A stretch of DNA of 64,000 nucleotides, from the NCBI GenBank assembly GCA_017555845.1, contig JAFZFO010000023.1, positions 1-64,000 on the forward strand. The letters are read 5' to 3'. Positions 25,103 to 35,227 of this stretch are shown here, one piece after another. This stretch comes from Bacteroidaceae bacterium (lineage in GTDB: Bacteria > Bacteroidota > Bacteroidia > Bacteroidales > Bacteroidaceae). The position numbers and the translations under genes are program-made. The notes beneath the pieces are model-generated. The model was not told the DNA's origin, ran no database searches, and saw only the letters and a list, made by a program, of their open reading frames with translations. Position 1 is the stretch's first letter, and each line of letters opens with the position of its first letter.

Positions 25103-26542
25103 ATGGAAAACTTAAAAGATAAGACAGTAAAAGGTGTGTTCTGGAGTGCATTCAATCGCTTCAGTACACAAGGCTTACAGTTCGTATTTGGAATTCTTAT
25201 TGCTAGAATTTTATTACCGGAGGAGTATGGAGTAGTAGCATTGCTATATGTTTTTATAGAAATATTAGATTGTTTTATTGATTCTGGTTTTGCCAATGCA
25301 TTAATTCGTAAGCATGACAGAACTGATGAAGATTTCTCAACCGTTTTTTATTACAATCTTGTTGTTGCATTAATATGTTATGCATTGTTGTGGTGTGCGT
25401 CACCTTACATTGCTGCATTTTATGACATACCTATACTTGAAAATATAACTAAAGTTGTTGGTCTTGGGCTTATACTTGGATCCATACAAACAATAATGGG
25501 AATCAAGTTGACTATTGCTTTAGATTTTAAGACTGGTGCTAAGATTTCAATACCATCAAATATTATAATTGGTGTTTTGGGATTGTGGATGGCTTACAGT
25601 GGATATGGCGTCTGGACTTTAGTTATTCCAAATCTTATTGCAGGTGTCTTTAGAATTTTTATGTGTTGGTTTTATGTACGTTGGTTGCCTGCTCTCACTT
25701 TTTCTTGGAAATCATTTAAGGAGATGTTCTCATTTGGCTCCAAGTTGTTGGCATCATCTTTGATTGATAAAGTATTCTCAAATATATATACGATATTAAT
25801 TGGTAAATTTTTTAATCTTTCAGCTTTAGGATGTTACAAACGTGCAGGAATGTTTGCATCATTTTTTTCGAATAATATTACTGGTATTTTGCAAAATGTA
25901 ACGCTCCCTGTACTATCTAGTATCCAGAATGAGGATGAACGTCTTAAAAGTATTTATAGCTCTATTATACGAATGTCAGTTTTTGTTATCTTTCCCTTAA
26001 TGCTCGGTTTATCAGCTGTCGCAGATCCGTTTATTCGTATTTTGCTAACGGATAAGTGGGAAGATTCTATATCTCTTTTACAGATAATATGTTTTGCTTT
26101 GATGTGGTACCCCGTGCATGCATTAAATTTGAATTTGTTACAAGTAAAAGGCCGGTCTGATTATTTTTTAAAATTAGAAATAATGAAAAAAATAACAAGT
26201 ATATTATTTATTTTTGTAACATTTCCGTTTGGTCTTAAAGCTATATGTTATGGTTCTGTTGTTACATCATTAATAAGTGTTGTTTGGAATACACACTATA
26301 CGAAAAAAATAATAGGTTATGGCTTTTTAAGTCAAATACATGATATAATGCCAACGTTATTGCATTCACTCGTTATGGGTGTTCTTGTGCACATAGTAGT
26401 CTATCTAATGCCTACATTGTGGTTTAAGTTGATAATGGGTATAATTGTTGGTGCGCTCTATTATATTGGCGGAGCTTATATTATGAAGTTTAAAGAGCTT
26501 AGAGAGGTTTTTAATATTCTTAAATTAACGAATGTGTTTTAA
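25103..26542 (+). CDS. Polysaccharide flippase, MOP/PST family (Wzx-like)
   Basis: The 479-aa protein has 12-14 predicted membrane helices and the family start DKTVKGVFWSAFNRFSTQGL followed by ARILLPEEYGVVALL. It moves lipid-linked repeat units from the cytoplasmic to the periplasmic face of the inner membrane. The AT-rich coding sequence differs from upstream genes. It is the first gene of the capsule assembly block and is separated by 130 bases from the next glycosyltransferase gene. Confidence 0.9.
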   Translation: MENLKDKTVKGVFWSAFNRFSTQGLQFVFGILIARILLPEEYGVVALLYVFIEILDCFIDSGFANALIRKHDRTDEDFSTVFYYNLVVALICYALLWCASPYIAAFYDIPILENITKVVGLGLILGSIQTIMGIKLTIALDFKTGAKISIPSNIIIGVLGLWMAYSGYGVWTLVIPNLIAGVFRIFMCWFYVRWLPALTFSWKSFKEMFSFGSKLLASSLIDKVFSNIYTILIGKFFNLSALGCYKRAGMFASFFSNNITGILQNVTLPVLSSIQNEDERLKSIYSSIIRMSVFVIFPLMLGLSAVADPFIRILLTDKWEDSISLLQIICFALMWYPVHALNLNLLQVKGRSDYFLKLEIMKKITSILFIFVTFPFGLKAICYGSVVTSLISVVWNTHYTKKIIGYGFLSQIHDIMPTLLHSLVMGVLVHIVVYLMPTLWFKLIMGIIVGALYYIGGAYIMKFKELREVFNILKLTNVF

Positions 26543-26671
26543 TATATGTTCATAATTAATTAATCAGTATATCAATATTTTTATCAGATTTAATGTCGAA
26601 ATGTTTGAACTGTATTTAGATATCACTGGCACATTGTTATGGTATGGCATAAAGCAAATAGTTGCATTATC

Positions 26672-27646
26672 ATGATGTCAAGACTATTGTATATAAAAGA
26701 GATTAAACGTAAGGAAGGCGAATTTCAATTTTTTATGCATCAGTTCGTTGAGGCTGGTATAAGAAAAGGAATAACACCTTTACCTGAATTTGCAGGTAAT
26801 AATATTTTAGTGCGTCTTGTTAGAAAATTTTCACCAATACTATTACGCTGCCCAAAAACTACTAAAAGTATTATTATTGCCTGTAATGGTGGTTCTTTGT
26901 TTCATCTATCAAGGCCTTATTTGCGATACAATATAATTCCTTTTTTATGGGATGTATGGCCCGAGAACCGAGAAATACTTTTCAATGATATTAGGAGGTT
27001 GGGTGTTAAAGTTGCATTTGTAACTTCAAGACAGAATAAGGAACTTATTGAAAAAGAAACAGGAATAGAGTGTTATTATATTCCTGAAGGAATAGACATA
27101 ACAGACTATAACAAAGGTACATCTTTAGTAGAAAGGGTGGGGGATGTATATGAACTTGGTAGGCAGCATCCGTTGTATCATAAAACTGTTTCGTCATTAA
27201 TTGAAAAAGGAGTGATTTCTCGTTATCATGGCAATGAATATGATAATGATGGACATTTGGTATCATTAGCTTTTAAAACAGCTGATGAACTATTGCAAAA
27301 AATAAATAAGATAAAAGTTGTGGTATGTTTTCCTCAATGTGATACTCATCCGCAAAGAGTTGGTAATATAGAGACTTTGACACAAAGATATTGGGAATGC
27401 ATGCTATCTGGAAATCTTATAATTGGACGTGCTCCACAAGAATTGATAGATTTGATTGGTTATGATCCAGTTGTGAATATAGATTGGAATGCTCCTGAAA
27501 TTCAATTGGTTTCAATACTTAATAACATTGCAGATTATCAAGAACTTGTTGATAAAAACTATGAAACTGCATTAAAGCATGCTTCATGGGACGATAGAAT
27601 TGAAAAAGTTCTCCAAGTGCTAGAAAATTATAATATTAAATTGTAA
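26672..27646 (+). CDS. Putative glycosyltransferase (GT-B-like)
   Basis: The 324-aa product shows a GT-B-like arrangement: N-terminal Rossmann segments, a central YYIPEGIDITDYN typical of nucleotide-sugar GT-B enzymes, and a C-terminal TQRYWECMLSGNLIIG, which fits the donor-binding half. The exact CAZy family is not assignable by eye. The frame opens at 26639, but the ATG pair at 26672/26675 directly before the first strand is a more likely start. The gene is very AT-rich, like its neighbours. Confidence 0.65.
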   Translation: MMSRLLYIKEIKRKEGEFQFFMHQFVEAGIRKGITPLPEFAGNNILVRLVRKFSPILLRCPKTTKSIIIACNGGSLFHLSRPYLRYNIIPFLWDVWPENREILFNDIRRLGVKVAFVTSRQNKELIEKETGIECYYIPEGIDITDYNKGTSLVERVGDVYELGRQHPLYHKTVSSLIEKGVISRYHGNEYDNDGHLVSLAFKTADELLQKINKIKVVVCFPQCDTHPQRVGNIETLTQRYWECMLSGNLIIGRAPQELIDLIGYDPVVNIDWNAPEIQLVSILNNIADYQELVDKNYETALKHASWDDRIEKVLQVLENYNIKL

Positions 27647-27658
27647 TACCAACTTCTT

Positions 27659-28618
27659 ATGGTTAAGTATTCTTTTGTATTACCAGCATATAAAGCCCGT
27701 TTCTTTAAAGAGGCGTTAGATAGTATCCTTTCTCAAACTTATAAGGATTTTGAACTTATTATAGTAAACGATGCTTCGCCCGAGGATTTGGATTCTATAG
27801 TAAAACAATACGATGATCCTCGTATTCGTTATTATTTCAACGAAGAAAATATTGGAGGTAAAGATCTTGTTGCGCAGTGGAATCATTGTTTGGAATACGC
27901 AAAAGGTGAATATGTGATACTTGCATCGGATGACGATGTTTACCATCCGGAGTATCTTGAAAAAATGGATGAACTTGTTCGCAAGTATCCTGATGTTAAT
28001 GTTTACAGACCCAGAGTGCAATATATAAATAAAAATAATGAAATAATATATACAGAGAATTTATTGCCGGTGAAAATGTCGCTGATACAGTATCTTGAGG
28101 CTTGGATCACAACAAAGATAGGCAGTGGTATTCCCTTTAATGTTTTTAAAAGATTGGAACTTGAGAAACAGGGTGGCTTTTTAAATTATCCATTAGGTTG
28201 GTTTAGTGATGATGCAACTGTAATTGAGATTGCTAAAAGTAATGGCATGGCATATAGTGCTGATACTTTATTTTCTTTTAGATGCTCTGATATTAATATA
28301 TCATCCAAAAAACACACAAAGTCATTGATCTTGAAGAAAATAAAGGCTACGGAAGTATTTTATTATAACATTAAACAACTTATAACTAATCTACCTACAA
28401 TCGATAATGACGATTTGGAGAAAAAAGACTTTTTGACTAAACGATTTTCATATTTCTTATCTGAAACAAAAATACGTAGTCAAATATTCAATACTTCTTT
28501 ATTCGTTGTATTCTCAATCTTGCCAACTTTAATGCGTCTTGAGTTTTTGCCAAAGAAGTTGCTTTTTAAATATTATCTCTCACATTTTCGCTCATTATTG
28601 TTGGGAAAATATAAATAA
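27659..28618 (+). CDS. Glycosyltransferase family 2
   Basis: This 319-aa GT-A enzyme starts MVKYSFVLPAYKARFFKEAL, then LSQTYKDFELIIVNDAS and the metal-binding ASDDDVYHP, the standard GT2 layout. It transfers one sugar to the lipid-linked repeat unit; donor and acceptor cannot be told from sequence. It begins 12 bases after the preceding gene and is followed two bases later by the next GT2. Confidence 0.88.
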   Translation: MVKYSFVLPAYKARFFKEALDSILSQTYKDFELIIVNDASPEDLDSIVKQYDDPRIRYYFNEENIGGKDLVAQWNHCLEYAKGEYVILASDDDVYHPEYLEKMDELVRKYPDVNVYRPRVQYINKNNEIIYTENLLPVKMSLIQYLEAWITTKIGSGIPFNVFKRLELEKQGGFLNYPLGWFSDDATVIEIAKSNGMAYSADTLFSFRCSDINISSKKHTKSLILKKIKATEVFYYNIKQLITNLPTIDNDDLEKKDFLTKRFSYFLSETKIRSQIFNTSLFVVFSILPTLMRLEFLPKKLLFKYYLSHFRSLLLGKYK

Positions 28619-28620
28619 CA

Positions 28621-29619
28621 ATGAAAATGGTTTGTGAAAATATGCCAGATATATCAGTAATTGTTCCTGTATACAATGCCGAGAAATACCTGCATCGTTG
28701 TATAGACAGCATTCTTGCGCAGACATATATAGATTTTGAATTGTTGCTTATCAATGATGGTAGCAAGGATAATAGCGGAGCAATATGTGATGAATACGCT
28801 GCAAAGGATGCTCGCGTGCGTGTATTCCATAAGGAAAATGGTGGTGTAAGTTCTGCACGTAATTGTGGATTGGACAATGCTACCGGTAAGTACATCTGTT
28901 TTATTGATTCCGATGACTGGGTTGATGCCAATTATTTAGAGGAACTGATACCTAATGAAGGTGAGGATATGGTTGTATGTGCATTTATGTATGATACTAT
29001 GGAAACTTTCCCTCTTAGTGATATTGTTCGTGATAAGCAGAATATAGAGTCGGTCCTTCACATCCTTCTAGATCATATGGCAGTATGTAGCCCCTGGTCT
29101 AAGATTTTATGTCGGGATATTATAGAACGCAACCATATAAGGTTTGATACTAAGGTTTGTGCTGGTGAGGATATGCTATTTATTTGTGATTATTTTTCAT
29201 CAGGAATAAATAAAATACGTACAATCTCTTTTCCATTATATCATTATTACATAACTGATAATGCGAGTCTTTCTCATAGAATCGTAGACTTAAAAACAAC
29301 GGAATATGTACTTGATTGCATAAAAGAGCGTTTCGATAACCTTTCTAAGGTCTATAAGTGGAATAGTGACGAAGGATACAAAAGACATATTACAACGCAG
29401 TTTAATAATTTTTTGACATGTATAAAGTGTGTCCCTTCATTTTTTAAACGTGTACAACTCATTAAGAGGGTAATAGATAACAGACATGTACGTTTATTGT
29501 TGTCAGATATTGATTATATTTTAAAAAGAACAGGTCAAAGTGGTGTAAAAGCATTTAGTCTTAGAGCTGCTATGTTACCTCTTAAACTATACTATTTAAT
29601 TAATAATATTAATGTATGA
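28621..29619 (+). CDS. Glycosyltransferase family 2
   Basis: The 332-aa protein has ISVIVPVYNAEKYL, DSILAQTYIDFELLLINDGS and a DXD-type CFIDSDDWVDANYLEEL, diagnostic of GT2. The ATG at 28621 is directly behind the preceding stop; an ATG at 28642 (MPDISVIVPV) is equally plausible. Its stop overlaps the next gene by four bases (ATGA). Confidence 0.9.
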   Translation: MKMVCENMPDISVIVPVYNAEKYLHRCIDSILAQTYIDFELLLINDGSKDNSGAICDEYAAKDARVRVFHKENGGVSSARNCGLDNATGKYICFIDSDDWVDANYLEELIPNEGEDMVVCAFMYDTMETFPLSDIVRDKQNIESVLHILLDHMAVCSPWSKILCRDIIERNHIRFDTKVCAGEDMLFICDYFSSGINKIRTISFPLYHYYITDNASLSHRIVDLKTTEYVLDCIKERFDNLSKVYKWNSDEGYKRHITTQFNNFLTCIKCVPSFFKRVQLIKRVIDNRHVRLLLSDIDYILKRTGQSGVKAFSLRAAMLPLKLYYLINNINV

Positions 29620-30812
29620 GAATATTATTTGTTAATAATATACCCTTTAATCCAATTTTGGGCGGAATAGGACGAGTGACAGATATATTGACAAAAGGCT
29701 TGATTGCTAAAGGTGGATATGAAGTCTATTATTTATGTGGCAAGGTAGAGTTACAGAATAAGTATCAATTGAATTACGATTATCCAGTACCATTATATAC
29801 ATTACCAGAATCCGTTTTTAAAGATTCGGGAATAAATAAAGAATTTTACCAACACCTTCTTGAGAAACTTGAAATTGATGTCGTTGTAAATCAGCGCGGA
29901 TTAGGTAGTGGATTTGATAAAATGATGGAGATTGGTAATATTAAAAAAGTATGTGTATTACATACAAAGCCTAATGCGAAAATCAACCATGATTTATCAA
30001 GGATGTTGTTGTTCTCCAAAACTTTTAAGGAGCAGATAAAGAAATATATTAAAGTCCTATTATATCCATATTTCTATTCAAGGACAAAATATATGGCTAA
30101 ACAATATCTGAAAAAAACATATCGTGAATTAGTGCGGTGTTCTGATGCCATTATATTACTATCTGATAATGACAAAAAAGAATTTCTATCAAATGGTATT
30201 AATCTTGGTGACAAGATATTATGTGGTATACCAAATCCAAATACATTTCCTGCTGTAAATAATATTTCTATTGAAAAAAAAGAGAATATTATTCTTTATG
30301 TGGGGCGTTTAGATCCTTTTGATAAAAATGTTATTGCATTAATTAAAATCTGGGAAAGATTATACAAAATGCATCCAACATGGAAACTTGTGCTGGTCGG
30401 TGATGGGGCTGACAGAAATAGAATTGAAGAATATGTAAACGAGAGATGTATAAAAAATGTCTATTTAGATGGAGCTAGAGATAATGTTGCAGATTATTAT
30501 AGTAAAGCCTCTTTTATCTGTTTGACTTCTAATTTTGAAGGATGGGGTATGGCTTTGACTGAAGGTATGCAATATGGTTGTATTCCTTTCACATTTAACA
30601 ATTATGGAGCTGCGTCCGATATTATAGATGATGGAATTAATGGATGTTTAATACCTGCTTATGATTTGAAAAAATATGTATTCCGTTTGTCAGAACTTAT
30701 GCTTGACGCTGATAGACGTATAAAAATGTCAAAGGCTGCAATAGAAAAGGTGAAAAAGTTCTCGGTAGAAAATGTCGTAGATAAGTGGGATAAACTATTT
30801 CAAAGTATATAG
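29616..30812 (+). CDS. Glycosyltransferase family 4
   Basis: This 398-aa GT-B enzyme opens with MRILFVNNIPFNPILGGIGR and has the retaining GT4 donor site: ILYVGRLDPFDKN, LVGDGADRNRIEEY and SNFEGWGMALTEGMQYG (E-x7-E motif). It is translationally coupled to the preceding GT2 (ATGA). The donor is unknown. Confidence 0.9.
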   Translation: MRILFVNNIPFNPILGGIGRVTDILTKGLIAKGGYEVYYLCGKVELQNKYQLNYDYPVPLYTLPESVFKDSGINKEFYQHLLEKLEIDVVVNQRGLGSGFDKMMEIGNIKKVCVLHTKPNAKINHDLSRMLLFSKTFKEQIKKYIKVLLYPYFYSRTKYMAKQYLKKTYRELVRCSDAIILLSDNDKKEFLSNGINLGDKILCGIPNPNTFPAVNNISIEKKENIILYVGRLDPFDKNVIALIKIWERLYKMHPTWKLVLVGDGADRNRIEEYVNERCIKNVYLDGARDNVADYYSKASFICLTSNFEGWGMALTEGMQYGCIPFTFNNYGAASDIIDDGINGCLIPAYDLKKYVFRLSELMLDADRRIKMSKAAIEKVKKFSVENVVDKWDKLFQSI

Positions 30813-30865
30813 CAAACATGTGACATGCATATATAGATAAATATTGTTTAAAAACAAAATATATA

Positions 30866-31705
30866 ATGAAACTCTCAGTAATAACAATAAATTACAATAA
30901 CCGTGATGGCTTGAGAAAAACCATTGAGAGTGTTGTGAACCAGACATATAAGGACTTTGAATACATTGTTATTGACGGTGGCTCAACCGATGGCAGTGTT
31001 GATGTAATAAAAGAGTATGCCGGCAAAATTGACTATTGGGTGAGCGAACCCGATAAAGGTATATACAATGCAATGAACAAAGGTATTGATGTTGCAAAAG
31101 GTGAGTATCTGAACTTTATGAATTCTGGAGATACATTTTGTAATAACGATACTGTAGAATGTGTTTTTATTAAAAACAATCAAAGCGACATTATCTGTGG
31201 AAATACAATGATGCCAACAAAACATGAACCACCGAACGAAATAACATTTAAAACAATGTTTTCTGGTACAATTTGTCATCAATCTGCATTTATAAAGACA
31301 TCATTGATGAGAAAATATAGATATGATGAGAATTTAAAAATAGTAGCTGATAGAAAATTTTTTATAGAAGCTTTGATTTTAGGAAATTCTTCATATTCAG
31401 CAATTGATGTCGATGTTGTAAATTACGATATCAATGGTCTCAGTTCTAATAATAGATTTCTTTCTGATTATGAACATTCTAAAGTCATTGAAGAGTTAAT
31501 TCCTGAAAGGATTAGATTAGATTATGCTCGACAAACATTTGGAGTACTTCACAAGGATACTGATTACGAGAAGTTCTTTTTTGAAGTTGGAAAACGTAAC
31601 TATCGTAATGTCGTTTATTTTGTATCAGTTTTTCTTATCCGTATTGTTTCTATATTTAAAAAAAGTGCATCTTTTGTTAATGTATTCCCATTAAGGTTAA
31701 AATAG
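30866..31705 (+). CDS. Glycosyltransferase family 2 (WcaA-like)
   Basis: The 279-aa protein begins MKLSVITINYNNRDGLRKTI, with YIVIDGGSTDGSVDVIK and DKGIYNAMNKGIDVAKG. This DGGSTDGS/DxGIYDAMNKG pattern is typical of a GT2 subset common in O-antigen loci. It has a DXD-like NSGD in place of a canonical DXD. It sits alone with about 50-base gaps on both sides. Confidence 0.88.
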   Translation: MKLSVITINYNNRDGLRKTIESVVNQTYKDFEYIVIDGGSTDGSVDVIKEYAGKIDYWVSEPDKGIYNAMNKGIDVAKGEYLNFMNSGDTFCNNDTVECVFIKNNQSDIICGNTMMPTKHEPPNEITFKTMFSGTICHQSAFIKTSLMRKYRYDENLKIVADRKFFIEALILGNSSYSAIDVDVVNYDINGLSSNNRFLSDYEHSKVIEELIPERIRLDYARQTFGVLHKDTDYEKFFFEVGKRNYRNVVYFVSVFLIRIVSIFKKSASFVNVFPLRLK

Positions 31706-31753
31706 TAAAGGATATTGTGCGAATGATAGTTGTCAAAATGAAAAATAGTTGCT

Positions 31754-32872
31754 ATGAGCGAAAATAAACAAATCACCGTTACGGCTCCTTTGTTGCCCAG
31801 CCTTGACGATTTTAATGAACTTTTGAAGGATATTTGGCAGCGTAAGTGGATTACCAACAATGGCCACTATCACAAGGCTTTGGAGCAGGCTTTGTGTGAA
31901 TACCTCAAAGTTCCTTATATAAGCCTTTTCACCAATGGTACATTGCCATTGATAACAGCGTTGCAGGCTTTGCGTGTAACTGGTGAAGTAATTACCACGC
32001 CATTTAGTTTCGTGGCAACTACCCACAGCATTTGGTGGAATGGTATCAAACCGGTGTTTGTTGATATTGATGAAAGCAATTGTGGTATTGATCCGGACAG
32101 GATTGAGGCTGCAATCACACCGCAAACCACAGCTATTATGCCGGTACATTGTTATGGTAAGCCATGTGACACAAAACGCATACAGGAGATAGCCGATAAA
32201 TATGGCCTTAAGGTTATTTATGACGCTGCACACGCTTTTGGTGTTGAGGTTAATGGTGAGAGCGTTCTCAATGCCGGTGACATGTCAACACTCAGTTTCC
32301 ATGCAACAAAGGTGTACAACACAATTGAAGGTGGTGCTCTTGTAATGCACGACGAACAGATGAAACGTCGTATTGACTACCTTAAGAATTTTGGTTTTGC
32401 CGGCGAAACAGAAGTTGTTGCCCCCGGTATAAATAGCAAGATGGATGAAATGCGCGCAGCATACGGCTTGTTGTCATTGAATATCGTCGATGATTCCATC
32501 AAGGCCCGTCAGGCTGTTGCAGTGCGTTATCGTGAGGTGCTTAAAGATGTAAAAGGAATACGCTTTTTCGATGACATGCCAGGCGTAAAGCATAACTATT
32601 CTTATTTCCCCATATTTGTAAAAGCCGAGGAGTATGGCATGACCCGTGACGAACTTTATTTTAAGATGAAGGAGCATAATGTCCTGGGACGCCGTTATTT
32701 CTATCCGCTTATCAGCACATTCTCTACATATCGAGGATTGCCATCGGCTGCTGTAGAGAACCTCCCTGTTGCCACCCGCATTGCAAATGAGGTTATTTGC
32801 TTGCCGATGCATCACGAACTAAGTGAAGACGATTTGAATCGCGTAATAGATATCATAGTCAATAAGAAATAA
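31754..32872 (+). CDS. DegT/DnrJ/EryC1/StrS sugar aminotransferase, VioA-like
   Basis: PLP-dependent enzymes of this family aminate 3- or 4-keto-6-deoxy nucleotide sugars. The 372-aa sequence has KWITNNG at the N-terminus, NGTLPLITALQAL, EVITTPFSFVATTHSIWW, the cofactor Asp in YDAAHAFG and the PLP Lys in SFHATKV (Lys186). It resembles VioA, which makes dTDP-4-amino-4,6-dideoxyglucose, and an acetyltransferase gene follows two bases downstream. The NDP-sugar dehydratase is not in the window. Its base composition is nearer the housekeeping genes than the flanking GTs. Confidence 0.88.
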   Translation: MSENKQITVTAPLLPSLDDFNELLKDIWQRKWITNNGHYHKALEQALCEYLKVPYISLFTNGTLPLITALQALRVTGEVITTPFSFVATTHSIWWNGIKPVFVDIDESNCGIDPDRIEAAITPQTTAIMPVHCYGKPCDTKRIQEIADKYGLKVIYDAAHAFGVEVNGESVLNAGDMSTLSFHATKVYNTIEGGALVMHDEQMKRRIDYLKNFGFAGETEVVAPGINSKMDEMRAAYGLLSLNIVDDSIKARQAVAVRYREVLKDVKGIRFFDDMPGVKHNYSYFPIFVKAEEYGMTRDELYFKMKEHNVLGRRYFYPLISTFSTYRGLPSAAVENLPVATRIANEVICLPMHHELSEDDLNRVIDIIVNKK

Positions 32873-32873
32873 G

Positions 32874-33512
32874 ATGAAAGAAATATACGCATTGGGCATT
32901 GGACATAATACTCCTGTTTTTATAGATTTGGCCGAAGCTTGTGGCTATAGAATAGCGGGACTTTATCATTACAATGATAGCCGTACAGGTGAATATGACC
33001 ATGGCTTTGAAATTTTAGGATCCTTTGATGATTTGTTAAGCTTGCCTACATTGTCATCAAAAAACTTTTTGCTGACAATGGGAAATAATAATATTAGAGC
33101 AGAACTGTTTGAAAAAATATTAAAAAAAGGCGGTAATATCCCGTCATTGATACATCCTACAGCTGTCATATCTCGTTTTGCAAGCATTGCTGAATCTGGA
33201 GTGTATATCTCTCCCTTTGTGTATTTACAAGCAGATTCGTCAATAGACAAAAATACGGTAGTATTGTCACATGTAAATATTAGTCATAACACAACTATTG
33301 GTAAAAACTGTTTTCTAGCCGGTAACGCAACAGTCGGTGCATATACTGTTGTTGAGGATGGCGTTTTTATTGGACAAGGTGCGCTCACAATTTCTGCAAA
33401 GGTTTCAAAAATTGGTAAGAATGCTTATATAGCAGCTCGTGCTTTAGTAACAAAAGATGTTCCTGAAAATGTTATAGTCGTTGGTGCGCCAGCTCGAGTC
33501 ATGGAAAAATAA
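32874..33512 (+). CDS. NeuD/PglD/VioB-like sugar O- or N-acyltransferase
   Basis: The 212-aa protein has an N-terminal Rossmann-like PglD domain (ALGIGHNTPVFIDLAEACGY, YDHGFEILGSFDDLL). A C-terminal left-handed beta-helix of hexapeptide repeats follows (IHPTAVISRFASI, NISHNTTIGKNCFLAGNATVG, ending PENVIVVGAPARVM). It most likely acetylates the 4-amino sugar made by the upstream aminotransferase. The genes are one base apart and form a functional pair. Confidence 0.85.
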   Translation: MKEIYALGIGHNTPVFIDLAEACGYRIAGLYHYNDSRTGEYDHGFEILGSFDDLLSLPTLSSKNFLLTMGNNNIRAELFEKILKKGGNIPSLIHPTAVISRFASIAESGVYISPFVYLQADSSIDKNTVVLSHVNISHNTTIGKNCFLAGNATVGAYTVVEDGVFIGQGALTISAKVSKIGKNAYIAARALVTKDVPENVIVVGAPARVMEK

Positions 33513-33522
33513 GCAAATTAAG

Positions 33523-34164
33523 ATGTTTGATGAAAATGAACAACACAATCTATTGTATAATGTAATTGTATTGGCTTGTTTCTATATTGATAGATTTGAC
33601 CAGAATCCCCAACTATGTGTAAAGAAAGCGTCGCCGTTCCTTGAGATGGCATTTTCATTGTGTAATCAGTATAAAAAACAAGCTCCAATAGAGGGTTTGG
33701 TTTACGGTTCTATGATTAATCACAATTATGGATTTTTGTTGGCTTCAGTTGGAAAATGGTCTGAAGCAGTTGATTACTACAAAAGAGCGTATGAAGGTAG
33801 GGATTTCTTTTGTGATTATTTCAGAAATGATGAAACTAAAAATGAACTCGCAGAAACAGCTGTCAATTATTCCGATTGTTTGTTGTTTCTTAATCGATAT
33901 GATGAAGCAATAGAGTGTGCCAAGAAGGCTATGGAACTCTATCGCCACTTGTTGCAACCCGAATATGAACATATATATATGAATTTCTATAAGGCACAAC
34001 AAATGTTGGGAAGCATATATGTTCATGTTCCAGATAAGAAAGCGGAAGGGCTAAATATGTTGTCGAATTACAGGCAATGGGCTCAAGCACATCCTGATAA
34101 TAGTTATCAAGCGATTTTCAAGAATATAAGTTATAAAATTTTAAAAGCAAACGGACAATTATAA
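33523..34164 (+). CDS. TPR-like helical protein, unrecognised
   Basis: This 213-aa soluble protein of alpha-helices has tetratricopeptide-like pairs, for example NYGFLLASVGKWSEAVDYYK and NYSDCLLFLNRYDEAIECAK, and a third near QQMLGSIYVHVPDKKAEGLN. It has no signal peptide. TPR proteins usually bind other proteins; the role in polysaccharide synthesis is unknown. The true start is ATG 33523, ten bases after the acyltransferase gene; codons upstream belong to a TTG-initiated extension. Confidence 0.6.
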   Translation: MFDENEQHNLLYNVIVLACFYIDRFDQNPQLCVKKASPFLEMAFSLCNQYKKQAPIEGLVYGSMINHNYGFLLASVGKWSEAVDYYKRAYEGRDFFCDYFRNDETKNELAETAVNYSDCLLFLNRYDEAIECAKKAMELYRHLLQPEYEHIYMNFYKAQQMLGSIYVHVPDKKAEGLNMLSNYRQWAQAHPDNSYQAIFKNISYKILKANGQL

Positions 34165-34214
34165 TATATAGATTATAGATGTGTAATTTGTGGATAATAA
34201 CTAAATAAAGGTAT

Positions 34215-35222
34215 ATGATTTGTGCTCCAATATTAATAGCAACGTTGAATAGAGATGTCCATTTTATAAGGCTTATTGAGAGCCTTAAAAAGAACACTTG
34301 GGCTAAGTATACTCCAGTTTTTGTGGCATTAGACTATCCTCCTGCAGAAAAATATATGGAAGGCTATAAAAAAATTTGCAAGTATCTTGAAGAAGATGAT
34401 TTTTCGGTTTTCTTGGAATTTAATGTAATACGCAGAGAATATAATTATGGCAGCATTAAAAATATGTTGGAGATGAGAGATGCTGTTCTAAAAAAATATG
34501 ATAGATTTATCAGAACCGATGATGATGCTGAATTTTCTCCCAACTTTCTTGAATATATGAATAAATGTTTGGAGAAATATAAGGATAATCAAGAAATTAT
34601 AGCTGTTACAGGCTATGCCTATCCTGTAAATTGGAAAGTTTCAGAATCTGCAACCATATTAAAAGAAAATTTCATTTGTCCAATGTGGGGTACTGGTTTT
34701 TGGAGAGATAAATACAAAAAAGTCGCCTCATTCATTAACGATAATGGTTTGCTGGATGATGCCAAGAATATTGTGAGAACGGGATCGTATAAACAGATGA
34801 TAGATAGTTGTAAATATGAATTTGTCAATCTTTGTTTGTCCACATCGTACGATGAAGCGACTTTGGCAAATCGTTTTAGTGATGTGGCTGCTAGAATGTA
34901 TTCTGCGGCATATAATAAATATATAATAGTACCAGTTAAATCCAAAGTGCGTAATTGGGGGTTTGATGGAAGTGGTGAGTACTGTCCAAATATTACAGGA
35001 AAAGGTTTTACTACAGCTGATTATTCCTATTCTTCACAACCTATAGATTCTTCAATGTCATTTGATATTATAGAAGATAAAATCAATGATGTAAAACAGA
35101 ATCGTAAGATTATGAATAATTTTGATTCAATTACATTAAAAAAGAAAATGAAAATGAATGTTAAACTTCTTTTATACAAAGTATTAGGTGAATCTTTGTA
35201 TAGAAAATGTATTGTACATTGA
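34215..35222 (+). CDS. Glycosyltransferase, GT-A fold (GT2-like)
   Basis: The 335-aa protein opens PILIATLNRDVHFIRLIESL and has a metal-binding RTDDDAEFSPNFLEYM (residues about 98-110) and a catalytic-domain segment PMWGTGFWRDKY. The pattern is that of an inverting GT-A enzyme distant from the other GT2s here, related to GNT-I-like transferases. The coding sequence is notably AT-rich. Confidence 0.7.
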   Translation: MICAPILIATLNRDVHFIRLIESLKKNTWAKYTPVFVALDYPPAEKYMEGYKKICKYLEEDDFSVFLEFNVIRREYNYGSIKNMLEMRDAVLKKYDRFIRTDDDAEFSPNFLEYMNKCLEKYKDNQEIIAVTGYAYPVNWKVSESATILKENFICPMWGTGFWRDKYKKVASFINDNGLLDDAKNIVRTGSYKQMIDSCKYEFVNLCLSTSYDEATLANRFSDVAARMYSAAYNKYIIVPVKSKVRNWGFDGSGEYCPNITGKGFTTADYSYSSQPIDSSMSFDIIEDKINDVKQNRKIMNNFDSITLKKKMKMNVKLLLYKVLGESLYRKCIVH

Positions 35223-35227
35223 ATATT